Positions 9,663-18,839 of a DNA stretch of 64,000 nt are shown here, piece after piece; position 1 is the stretch's first letter; the number at the start of each line of letters is the position of its first letter. The DNA is taken from NCBI RefSeq assembly GCF_008932295.1, contig NZ_WBWA01000001.1, positions 62,001 through 126,000 on the forward strand, in the 5' to 3' direction. The notes beneath the pieces are model-generated. The model was given only the letters and a program-made list of their open reading frames with translations. It was not told where the DNA came from and did no database searches. The position numbers and the translations under genes were made by a program. The DNA comes from Brucella tritici (lineage in GTDB: Bacteria > Pseudomonadota > Alphaproteobacteria > Rhizobiales > Rhizobiaceae).

Positions 9663-10570
9663 AACATTTGTTCATTTTGCCTGTGGTCAAGCTGGATCGG
9701 TGGCGAAGCGCATATCTGGGTGATGAAATTTTTGACGCTGCCCGCATGTTCCCTATCTCTAAAAATAGCAACCACTTCCGACATGATCGGCTTTCCCGCT
9801 ATTGGACGAAAAACCGTATTGGGCATGCGCACGACGTTTCTCACCACGCCCGGTATTACCGATATGCCTGCACCCAAAGACACTTGTGTCAGAACAGCAA
9901 GAAGACCGCCCGGCTTTGCAACGATCCTTGGAGTGAATCCTCCGCGCTTCGCGACTTCATACGTGCCTGCCTCCTGTTCCGGCAGAATAAACCGGCTTTC
10001 CACAAGAAGAGCATATTGATCCTCCAACTCAGCAACCGCAAGCCGATGGTCGGAGGGCAGCGCCAGACAAAAATAGTCTTGTAGCAAAACATGAGCGCTG
10101 AGTGATGGTGGGAGCGACATCGGCATACGGACGAAGCCGATGTCGAGATGCCCGTCCTCAATGAGCTTCGGTAGATCCTCCATCGGAAATTCGCGCGAGT
10201 GAAGTTCCACTTGGGGCCAATCATGCGAGAAATGGCCGATCTGCATCTGCAAGGCTCCGGCATAAGCCGCCGAACCGACATAGCCTATTTCGATCCGACC
10301 GATTTCCCCCCGCCCGGCTCTGCGTCCGACACTTTCTGCCTTGTCGAACTGATCCAGCACCAATCTTGCTTCCTTGAGAAAGACCTCGCCCGCCGGGGTG
10401 ATTGTGACTGAACGTTTGGTTCTGAGAAAAAGCTTCGCACCGAGCCGCCGCTCGATTTCCTGTATCTGAACCGTGAGCGTCGGAGCAGCTATGTTCAACC
10501 GCTCTGCTGCTCTTGAAAAATGAAGCTCTTCGGCGAGTGTCACAAAATAACGAAGGTGTCTGAGTTCCAT
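9659..10570 (-). CDS. LysR-family transcriptional regulator
   Basis: A 303-residue LTTR. The N-terminal winged HTH covers about residues 1-60 (LRYFVTLAEELHFSRAAERLNI, then RRLGAKLF), and the rest is the periplasmic-binding-like effector domain. It is divergent from the GlcG/HbpS-like gene and MFS gene with about 110 bp between starts, the classical LTTR arrangement, so it most likely controls them. The effector is unknown. Confidence 0.9.
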   Translation of the reverse strand: MELRHLRYFVTLAEELHFSRAAERLNIAAPTLTVQIQEIERRLGAKLFLRTKRSVTITPAGEVFLKEARLVLDQFDKAESVGRRAGRGEIGRIEIGYVGSAAYAGALQMQIGHFSHDWPQVELHSREFPMEDLPKLIEDGHLDIGFVRMPMSLPPSLSAHVLLQDYFCLALPSDHRLAVAELEDQYALLVESRFILPEQEAGTYEVAKRGGFTPRIVAKPGGLLAVLTQVSLGAGISVIPGVVRNVVRMPNTVFRPIAGKPIMSEVVAIFRDREHAGSVKNFITQICASPPIQLDHRQNEQML

Positions 10571-10584
10571 ATGCGAATCCCATA

Positions 10585-10601
10585 ATTAGGCAAGAACTAA
10601 T
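10585..10601. promoter_or_regulatory. LysR-type operator (T-N11-A box)
   Basis: ATTAG-N7-CTAAT is a perfect inverted repeat containing the T-N11-A core expected of LysR-type regulators. It lies between lysR and the GlcG/HbpS-like gene, 15 bp from the lysR start. Confidence 0.6.
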
Positions 10602-10680
10602 ATTATTTCAAAATACCGCGAATGAAAGAAATTCAAATATCCTGTTTACTGGCAGCTCAATCGCTATGAAGGAAAGCCTG

Positions 10681-11169
10681 ATGCCTCCACGTCCTGCCAC
10701 GGTTATAGTCTCGATGATCGCAACGATAGTTCTCGCCAGCCCGGTATCAGCATTGGAGCTACCCACCAAACCCTATCTCACCCTTGAAGCGGCACGCTCT
10801 GTTGTGGCCGCTGCCGAAAAGGAAGCAGCAGCGAAGGGCTGGCCCTGCGTGATCTCGGTCGTAGATGCTGAAGGGCTGCCGATTCTCACTGTACGTATGG
10901 ACAACGCGTCAGTACCTGCCGGTATCGAGCTTGCACCCGGCAAAGCTCGCACAGCCGCTCTTTTCCGTCGGGAAAGCGGCGTTCTCGAAGACGCTATTAA
11001 TGGGGCACGCCCTGCCGCTATCACCGCGCGCGGCTTCGTGCTTATGCGCGGCGGAGTTCCCATCACCGTGAATGGCACAATGGTCGGGGCTATCGGTGTA
11101 TCAGCCGATACACCAGATCATGACCAGCAGATCGCGAAGGCTGGTGTGGCAGCGCTGACAACAAAATGA
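10681..11169 (+). CDS. Secreted GlcG/HbpS-family (DUF336) protein
   Basis: A 162-residue protein with a signal peptide (MPPRPATVIVSMIATIVLASPVSA, cleavage before LELP) and one GlcG/HbpS domain (about 30-160). HbpS of Streptomyces binds haem extracellularly; most family members have no assigned function. The start at 10681 is preferred to the ATG at 10666 because AAGGAAAG precedes it and the signal peptide then begins properly. Its stop overlaps the start of the MFS gene (ATGA), so the pair is coupled. Export and a sensory or binding role are inference. Confidence 0.78.
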   Translation: MPPRPATVIVSMIATIVLASPVSALELPTKPYLTLEAARSVVAAAEKEAAAKGWPCVISVVDAEGLPILTVRMDNASVPAGIELAPGKARTAALFRRESGVLEDAINGARPAAITARGFVLMRGGVPITVNGTMVGAIGVSADTPDHDQQIAKAGVAALTTK

Positions 11170-12680
11170 CGACAGCTCTTGCATCCACGCCGCGCGTTAT
11201 CAATTCAACTTTCATTTTGCTGACAGCCTCAACCGGTTGCGCGATGACCGTGCTGGACACGAATGTTGTCGCGATGGTCCTACCGACTATTTCACGCGAA
11301 TTTTCAGCAAGTTTTGCGGATGTCGAGTGGGTTATCAGCACTTATGTTCTTTGTTTTGCATCACTCCTCTTACCAGCCGGCGCCCTGGCCGATCGGTTCG
11401 GACGCCGCACTGTTTTCCTGATCGGAATTGGCGCGTTCGCATTGTCGTCCTGGCTTTGCGGTGTGGCAAATTCTGCCAGTACACTTTATCTCGCCCGTGC
11501 ATTGCAAGGCGCAAGCGCGGCCTTCCAGCTCGCACCCGCACTCGCAATCATTGGCCATACGTTCCATACCGAAGACGAACGTAACCGTGCATGGTCAATC
11601 TGGGGTGGTATCATGGGCCTGACCATGGTCCTGTCGCCAGTTATCGGCGGCATCATTGCCCATGCGCTTGGCTGGCGATGGGCATTCTACATAAACATAC
11701 CCATCAGCATTGTTCTGGCACTTGCTACACTGCGTTTCGTCGCGGATTCAAATGATGAAAATGCGCGACGTCTCGATCCTATCGGGATCATTTCCTTTGC
11801 GGCGACCATGTTTGCATTAACATGGGGGCTCATCAATGGGCAGGCACATGGCTGGACATCTCCAATCGCTGTGACAGGTTTTGTCAGCGGCGTTGCCGGG
11901 TTGGTGATTTTTCTTATCGCCGAAACTGCCCAGCAGCGCCCGATGCTCGATCTCGGCCTGTTTCGCAATCCCCGCTTCATTGGTGGTGTCTGGGCGATGT
12001 TCACCTATGCCGCCTGCGCGCAGGTGATGGCATCCATGCTGCCACTGTTCCTTCAGAACGGCTTTGGTCAACCACCATTGCAAGCTGGTTTTGCCATGCT
12101 TCCATTTGCAAGCGCAATGTTGATCTTCCCCAATGTCGGGCGCTTTCTCGGGAAGAAAGTATCATCGCGAGAAATTCTTGCCCTCGGCCTCATGATCGTG
12201 GGCGTCGGCAGTCTTGTGACAAGCCTCGGTGCACATTCTGGAAACTGGTCTATCGTGATGTGCGGCATGTTTCTTATCGGGAGCGGTGGCGGCCTGCTGA
12301 ACGGTGAGACCCAGAAGGCGATTATGAGCACGGTTTCGCGCGAACGGGCCGGGATGGCATCTGGCATCAGCACAACCGCTCGGTTTACTGGCATTCTGCT
12401 CGGCTTCGCGGTCTTGAGCGGTGTGTTAGCAAGTGCTGTCCGAACTCATCTAATTCAAACGGATTGCAGCGATCCGACATGCAGCGGAGATTTTGCCGAT
12501 GCGATAGTGGCAGGCGACCTGCCCAATGCGCTTTACATGGTGGCACCGTCAGCCAGAACTGTCGCATCTGAACTTGCCATGCGGGGTTATTCCGCCGGTT
12601 TCTCAGTTGCGCTGCTGGTTTCCGCAACAGTCGCCATCGTCTCCTCGCTTCTGGTATACCGCCTGATGAAACGACAATAA
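11166..12680 (+). CDS. DHA2-family MFS transporter (14-TM drug/proton antiporter type)
   Basis: A 504-residue polytopic protein with the pattern of the 14-TM DHA2 exporters. The MFS motif A appears as GALADRFGRRTVF after TM2, and TM3-TM5 have LYLARALQGASAAF and GxxxGPxxGG-like residues (LSPVIGGIIAHALGW). Likely role: proton-driven efflux of a small amphiphile or an organic acid. It is translationally coupled to the upstream GlcG/HbpS-like gene and presumably regulated by the divergent LysR protein. The substrate is not predictable. Confidence 0.9.
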   Translation: MTTALASTPRVINSTFILLTASTGCAMTVLDTNVVAMVLPTISREFSASFADVEWVISTYVLCFASLLLPAGALADRFGRRTVFLIGIGAFALSSWLCGVANSASTLYLARALQGASAAFQLAPALAIIGHTFHTEDERNRAWSIWGGIMGLTMVLSPVIGGIIAHALGWRWAFYINIPISIVLALATLRFVADSNDENARRLDPIGIISFAATMFALTWGLINGQAHGWTSPIAVTGFVSGVAGLVIFLIAETAQQRPMLDLGLFRNPRFIGGVWAMFTYAACAQVMASMLPLFLQNGFGQPPLQAGFAMLPFASAMLIFPNVGRFLGKKVSSREILALGLMIVGVGSLVTSLGAHSGNWSIVMCGMFLIGSGGGLLNGETQKAIMSTVSRERAGMASGISTTARFTGILLGFAVLSGVLASAVRTHLIQTDCSDPTCSGDFADAIVAGDLPNALYMVAPSARTVASELAMRGYSAGFSVALLVSATVAIVSSLLVYRLMKRQ

Positions 12681-12681
12681 C

Positions 12682-12695
12682 CTTCTCGCGAAGGC
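12682..12695. terminator. Short hairpin between convergent MFS and gntR genes
   Basis: CCTTC-TCGC-GAAGG forms a 5-bp stem with a tight tetraloop in the 16-bp gap between the two convergent stop codons. It is short and lacks a strong U-run on the plus side, so termination here is only suggested. Confidence 0.35.
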
Positions 12696-12696
12696 T

Positions 12697-13404
12697 CTAT
12701 TCCTTTTTGTAAAGTGTACGCGACCGCTCGAGATGACGGAGCATGGCAGCCTCGGCGCGGTCTGCATCCTTACCGGACAGGCAATCCAATATCTCCTCGT
12801 GCTCAACGAGGGTATACTTCTCCTTACCCGTCCAGATAAGCATATGAGTATGATACTCTTTCAGCCAGGCCAACATGGCCTCGCTCACTGCAACCAATAT
12901 CGGATTACCGGCAATTCTGGCTATACGGACATGAAACTCCATATCGGCGGCGATAAATGCATCCGCGTCACCGAGCGACTCCCGCTGCCGTTCGATGATC
13001 TCTCGCAGTTCCGCAATATCATTTTCCGTTATCTTCTGCGCAGTCTCGCGAACAATACCGCGTTCGAAGAAAATTCTTGCACTCTTCAAATCCTCCAGCG
13101 TGTCCATTGATTGCGCAAGCATGATCTTCGCAGTCGGATCTACCTGCTGAAAGATCGACTTTGCCGTTAGCTTCAGCACCTTGGCACGCTCTCCGTGCGA
13201 AATACTGACCAACCCCATTTTGGCAAGCGACTGCATTGCCTCACGAATTGCAGGGCGCCCAACACCGAAACGCTCCATCAAGACTCGCTCCGACGGCATT
13301 TCGTCTCCCGGCTCCAATTCGCCGGAGGTGATCATGTTTTCGAGCCGGTCAAAAACTTCGTCGGACAATTTGCGACGAACAATAGGTTCGATTGGCTGGT
13401 TCAT
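12697..13404 (-). CDS. GntR/FCD-family transcriptional regulator of the apiose locus
   Basis: A 235-residue FadR-subfamily regulator. The N-terminal winged HTH (about 10-75, with PSERVLMERFGVGRPAIREAMQ) is followed by an FCD effector domain whose metal or ligand histidines are visible (EFHVRIA, EHEEIL, RHLERS). It is divergent from the RuBisCO-like gene, and two TGGT/ACCA-type operators typical of FCD regulators flank the catabolic genes. Likely role: repressor relieved by an apiose pathway intermediate (inference). Confidence 0.9.
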   Translation of the reverse strand: MNQPIEPIVRRKLSDEVFDRLENMITSGELEPGDEMPSERVLMERFGVGRPAIREAMQSLAKMGLVSISHGERAKVLKLTAKSIFQQVDPTAKIMLAQSMDTLEDLKSARIFFERGIVRETAQKITENDIAELREIIERQRESLGDADAFIAADMEFHVRIARIAGNPILVAVSEAMLAWLKEYHTHMLIWTGKEKYTLVEHEEILDCLSGKDADRAEAAMLRHLERSRTLYKKE

Positions 13405-13504
13405 TACATCTCACCCCTCACGCGCTTTTCCCTCTTATGCATCTTCGAATGCGTGGAGAAAAGCTATTTACCCACAGCAGTCGAAGCGTCTCACAATTTT
13501 TCAC

Positions 13505-13541
13505 TTGCGCATAATGGAATACTCATTATACCAGTTATTCC
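13505..13541. promoter_or_regulatory. GntR-type operator (site 1) and probable promoter of the apiose operon
   Basis: ACTCATTATACCAGT (13521-13535) differs from the perfect palindrome at site 2 (16218-16232) at only two positions. It is nested in outer arms GGAATA (13516-13521) and TATTCC (13536-13541). A possible promoter TTGCGC (13505-13510), 16 bp, TATACC (13527-13532) would be occluded by a bound repressor. The preceding TGGAATACTCATT is identical to the sequence before site 2. Confidence 0.6.
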
Positions 13542-13576
13542 GTATACGCCAGACGATTACGACTGGCAACGAACCA

Positions 13577-14854
13577 ATGTCCGTTCCGGTAACAACCATG
13601 TACATCAGCCTGACCTATCGCATTGAGACTACCGGCAGCATCGAACAGATGGCAGCCAAAATTGCGAGCGATCAGTCGACCGGCACTTTTGTCGCCCTCC
13701 CCGGCGAGACCGAGGAGCTCAGGGCGCGCGTTGCAGCACGCGTGCTCGAAATTCGTCCACTTGGAGACGCAACGGCCCCTGCATGGCCAGAGCTTGAGCC
13801 CGGCCACAGCCCGATCAAGCGCGCCGATATCGATATTGCTTTTCCGCTCGACGCAATCGGTACTGATCTTGCAGCGCTGATGACGATTGCAGTTGGCGGT
13901 GTTTACTCGATCAAGGGCATGACCGGCATCCGCGTGGTCGATATGAAGCTGCCGGAAGCTTTCCGCACAGCCCATCCCGGCCCACAATTCGGCATTGCCG
14001 GAAGCCGTCGTCTGACAGGCGTTGAAAAGCGTCCGATCATTGGCACCATCGTGAAGCCCGCGCTGGGTCTCCGCCCGCATGAAACAGCGGAACTCGTCGG
14101 TGAACTGATTGAATCCGGCGTCGATTTCATCAAGGACGATGAAAAGCTGATGAGCCCGGCCTATTCGCCGCTCAAAGAGCGCATCGCCGCTATCATGCCG
14201 CTTATTCTCAATCATGAGCAGAAGACCGGCAAAAAGGTCATGTATGCTTTCGGCATTTCGCACACCGATCCTGACGAGATGATGCGCAACCATGACATGG
14301 TGCTGGAGGCTGGCGGCAATTGCGCTGTGGTCAACATCAATTCGGTCGGCTTTGGCGGCATGAGCTTCCTGCGCAAGCGCTCCGGCCTTGTTCTGCACGC
14401 ACATCGTAATGGCTGGGATATTCTAACCCGTAATCCGGGCTCAGGCATGGATTTTCGTGTTTATCAGCAGTTCTGGCGCCTGCTCGGTGTCGATCAGTTC
14501 CAGATCAACGGCATCCGCGTGAAATACTGGGAGTCGGACGAAAGCTTCGTCAATTCGTTCAAAGCTATCAGCAGGCCGCTGTTCGACCCATCAGATTGCC
14601 CACTTCCTGTTGCTGGTTCTGGCCAGTGGGGCGGACAGGCACCTGAAACCTATGAGCGCACAGGTCGCACGACGGATCTGCTTTATCTGTGTGGTGGCGG
14701 CATTGTCAGCCATCCGGGCGGCCCGGCCGCTGGTGTCCGCGCTGTACGGCAGGCTTGGGAAGCAGCGGTCGCGGGCATCCCGCTTGAAGCTTATGCAGCA
14801 GACCATCCTGAACTTGCAGCTTCGCTCGCAAAATTCGGGACGGTAGGTGAGTAG
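13577..14854 (+). CDS. RuBisCO-like protein acting on 3-oxo-isoapionate 4-phosphate (decarboxylase or transcarboxylase/hydrolase)
   Basis: A 425-residue form IV RuBisCO-like protein. The RuBisCO active-site lysines are kept: K160 in GTIVKPALGL (equivalent to K175), K186 in GVDFIKDDE (carbamylated K201), and K316 in GIRVKYWE (loop-6 K334). H276 also matches the active-site histidine. K160-K186 spacing of 26 equals K175-K201. In characterised D-apiose loci, RLPs beside a DUF1537 kinase act on 3-oxo-isoapionate 4-phosphate, either decarboxylating it (to a tetrulose phosphate) or splitting it to 3-phosphoglycerate and glycolate. Which applies cannot be read here. The start at 13577 gives a family-length protein; a longer frame would run back into gntR. 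It is not a CO2-fixing RuBisCO. Confidence 0.88.
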   Translation: MSVPVTTMYISLTYRIETTGSIEQMAAKIASDQSTGTFVALPGETEELRARVAARVLEIRPLGDATAPAWPELEPGHSPIKRADIDIAFPLDAIGTDLAALMTIAVGGVYSIKGMTGIRVVDMKLPEAFRTAHPGPQFGIAGSRRLTGVEKRPIIGTIVKPALGLRPHETAELVGELIESGVDFIKDDEKLMSPAYSPLKERIAAIMPLILNHEQKTGKKVMYAFGISHTDPDEMMRNHDMVLEAGGNCAVVNINSVGFGGMSFLRKRSGLVLHAHRNGWDILTRNPGSGMDFRVYQQFWRLLGVDQFQINGIRVKYWESDESFVNSFKAISRPLFDPSDCPLPVAGSGQWGGQAPETYERTGRTTDLLYLCGGGIVSHPGGPAAGVRAVRQAWEAAVAGIPLEAYAADHPELAASLAKFGTVGE

Positions 14855-16201
14855 ATGACACAAGCTTCCAACGAATTGCTTCTGTCTTATTACGGCGACG
14901 ACCTCACCGGCTCTACCGATGTTATGGAAGCCATGGCTTCCAACGGTGTTGACACTGTGCTGTTCATGAATGTGCCCGATGAAAAGCTTCTTTCACGCTT
15001 TTCGCACTGTAAGGCTATCGGTCTTGCAGGAACGAGCCGCAGCGAAACGCCAGAATGGATGCAGGAATATCTCACACCTGCATTCAACTGGCTCAAAAGC
15101 CTGAATGCTGCGATTACGCATTATAAGGTCTGCTCGACATTTGATTCCGCACCGCGTGTCGGGAGTATCGGCAAGGCTGTTGAAATCGGCAAAGCGATCT
15201 TTGATCAAGCCTATGTGCCGCTCGTTGTCGGTGCACCGCAGCTCAAGCGTTACACCACTTTCGGCAATCTCTTTGCCGCCTATCAGGGCGAGGTCTATCG
15301 TATTGACCGCCATCCGGTCATGAGCCGCCATCCGGTCACGCCAATGCACGAAGCGGACCTGCGCGAGCATCTGGCTAAGCAGACCGTGCTTAAAGCTGTT
15401 CTTGCTGATCTCGCAACGCTTTCAGCCCGAGATGCAGATTATCGCGTAAACGCCATTGCCAAAAATGCGGACGGCATGTTGCTGTTCGACGTCGACAGCC
15501 ATGAAAGCCAACTGCAGGCAGGCCAACAGCTTTGGCGTCTGCGCCCTGATATGGGTTGGTTCGTTGCCGGCTCGTCCGGTGTTGAATATGCGCTTCTCGC
15601 TGCTTGGGCCAAGGCCGGACTAATCGGCGCGAAAAAAGAGTTTCCGCTTCCCGGCAAGGCTGACCGTATCGCGGTCGTTTCTGGCAGTGTCTCGCCAACG
15701 ACAGAACGCCAGATCCGTCATGCGACAGCATCAGGCTTTATCGGCATTGATCTCAATCCGCTCGATCTTCTCGGCGAAAACGGTAATCAGGCAATCGAAA
15801 CTGCCATTGCTGAAGGCCAGAAGGCGCTCAAGCACGGCAACAGCGTGATCCTCAGCACTGCGCTTGGCCCTTCAGCTGATCGCGGCACCGAAATCGATAA
15901 AATCACAGGCAGCCGTCACAAACTGGCGCGTAGCCTCGGCTTCATCCTCCGCAGCCTCGTCGAACGCGAACGGCTTACCCGCGCAGTTATTGCGGGCGGC
16001 GACACTTCTAGCCACGCATTGCGTGAACTGCATGTCGATGCACTCACCACACTTTTGCCGCTTCCGCAAACACCAGGCTCGCCGCTTTGCACGGCACACG
16101 GCTCACACGTCGCCACCAACGGTCTTCAGATCGCTCTCAAGGGCGGTCAGGTCGGCTCAGACCATTATTTCAGTCAGATTCGCGATGGAACCCTCACCTA
16201 G
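14855..16201 (+). CDS. oiaK: Four-carbon acid sugar kinase (DUF1537) family, probable 3-oxo-isoapionate kinase OiaK
   Basis: A 448-residue kinase of the DUF1537/four-carbon acid sugar kinase family, with the N-terminal substrate motif YYGDDLTGSTD (13-23) and the C-terminal nucleotide-binding region (AVIAGGDTSSHA). The ATG immediately follows the RLP stop codon, so expression is coupled. In the oxidative D-apiose pathway the kinase makes 3-oxo-isoapionate 4-phosphate, the RLP substrate. The family also contains D-threonate, D-erythronate and 3-dehydrotetronate kinases; the RLP, oxidoisomerase and apiose-type neighbours are what favour OiaK. Confidence 0.82.
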   Translation: MTQASNELLLSYYGDDLTGSTDVMEAMASNGVDTVLFMNVPDEKLLSRFSHCKAIGLAGTSRSETPEWMQEYLTPAFNWLKSLNAAITHYKVCSTFDSAPRVGSIGKAVEIGKAIFDQAYVPLVVGAPQLKRYTTFGNLFAAYQGEVYRIDRHPVMSRHPVTPMHEADLREHLAKQTVLKAVLADLATLSARDADYRVNAIAKNADGMLLFDVDSHESQLQAGQQLWRLRPDMGWFVAGSSGVEYALLAAWAKAGLIGAKKEFPLPGKADRIAVVSGSVSPTTERQIRHATASGFIGIDLNPLDLLGENGNQAIETAIAEGQKALKHGNSVILSTALGPSADRGTEIDKITGSRHKLARSLGFILRSLVERERLTRAVIAGGDTSSHALRELHVDALTTLLPLPQTPGSPLCTAHGSHVATNGLQIALKGGQVGSDHYFSQIRDGTLT

Positions 16202-16217
16202 TCTGGAATACTCATTG

Positions 16218-16232
16218 ACTGGTTATACCAGT
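16218..16232. promoter_or_regulatory. GntR-type operator (site 2), perfect palindrome
   Basis: ACTGGT-TAT-ACCAGT is a perfect 15-bp inverted repeat of the TGGT/ACCA type bound by FadR/FCD regulators. It lies in the 66-bp gap before the oxidoisomerase gene, just after TGGAATACTCATT (16204-16216), which also precedes site 1. It implies an internal promoter or second control point in the operon. Confidence 0.65.
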
Positions 16233-16267
16233 TACGCTACCAAAAATATGGGAAGGAAATATTAATC

Positions 16268-18126
<1,859 letters not shown>

Positions 18127-18141
18127 TCAAGCGCGGCTTGG

Positions 18142-18163
18142 CCGGGAGCGCCAGCGCTCCCGG
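18142..18163 (+). terminator. Intercistronic hairpin after the binding-protein gene
   Basis: CCGGGAGCG (18142-18150), loop CCAG, CGCTCCCGG (18155-18163) is a perfect 9-bp GC stem 15 bp after the binding-protein stop. With no U-run, an mRNA-stabilising or partial attenuation role is likely. It occupies the same place as the hairpin at 8425-8452 in the other transporter operon. Confidence 0.6.
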
Positions 18164-18191
18164 TACTATTTCCTGTATCGAGGATAAATTC

Positions 18192-18836
18192 ATGTCAGTG
18201 CTGAAGTCAGCTTCCATTATCGTGCTGGCCTGCGGTGTCGCGCTTTCGGGCTGCAAAATCATCAAGACTCCGACAGCAGAAGAAGCCGCAGAAGCACGCG
18301 GCGATAATTTCAATCCCGATCGTTCGGTTGCCGACATCTGGGATTCAAAAGTTAAGCCGTTCTTTGCCGAGAAAACTGCAACGCTCGATGAAGTGATGCA
18401 GGCAATAAACGCAGATGCGGATGTCGCGGGAGCAAAATACGGCCATCGCGAAAAGCAGGGCAATGCCCCTTGGACCTTTGCGGCCAAGCTTGAAGGCACG
18501 GTGGTCGCCGCCGAAACGAAATCGCGCGCAGCCTATGTTGATGTCGACAGCAATGGCGATGGCAAGGCCGATGCACGGGTGCAGATCGGGCCGACCGTTC
18601 GCGGCAGCGCAATTCGCGACAGCCTCTCCTTTGTGAACTTCAACGAGTTTCGCAATCAGATCGACTGGGCTCAATTTGGCAAGGCGTTCAACACCCGCGT
18701 CAATGACGATGTTCTTTCAAAGGTCCCGCGCGAAGATTTGGTTGGCATGAAGGTGAAAGCCGAAGGTGCTTTCCCGTTGCCATCGAAGGGCCAGCTTCCG
18801 CTCGTCACGCCTGTTTCCATCTCTTTGGAGAAATAA
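18192..18836 (+). CDS. DUF2291 periplasmic lipoprotein of a ribose-type ABC system
   Basis: A 214-residue lipoprotein with an N-terminal signal ending in the lipobox LSGC (SVLKSASIIVLACGVALSGC); the lipidated cysteine is about residue 20. DUF2291 proteins are found almost only between the binding-protein and ATPase genes of ribose-type importers, exactly as here, and presumably assist transport from the periplasm. The start at 18192 follows GAGGATAAATTC; the longer frame would put 18 residues before the signal peptide. Molecular function is unknown. Confidence 0.85.
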   Translation: MSVLKSASIIVLACGVALSGCKIIKTPTAEEAAEARGDNFNPDRSVADIWDSKVKPFFAEKTATLDEVMQAINADADVAGAKYGHREKQGNAPWTFAAKLEGTVVAAETKSRAAYVDVDSNGDGKADARVQIGPTVRGSAIRDSLSFVNFNEFRNQIDWAQFGKAFNTRVNDDVLSKVPREDLVGMKVKAEGAFPLPSKGQLPLVTPVSISLEK

Positions 18837-18839
18837 GCG

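Noticed and set aside
13535..14404. Minus-strand frame opposite the RuBisCO-like gene
   Set aside because: It is antisense to conserved active-site codons and covers the divergent control region; no motif.
13577..14854. True RuBisCO for CO2 fixation
   Set aside because: No small subunit, no phosphoribulokinase, and the loop-6 and C-terminal context differ; neighbours are apiose-pathway genes.
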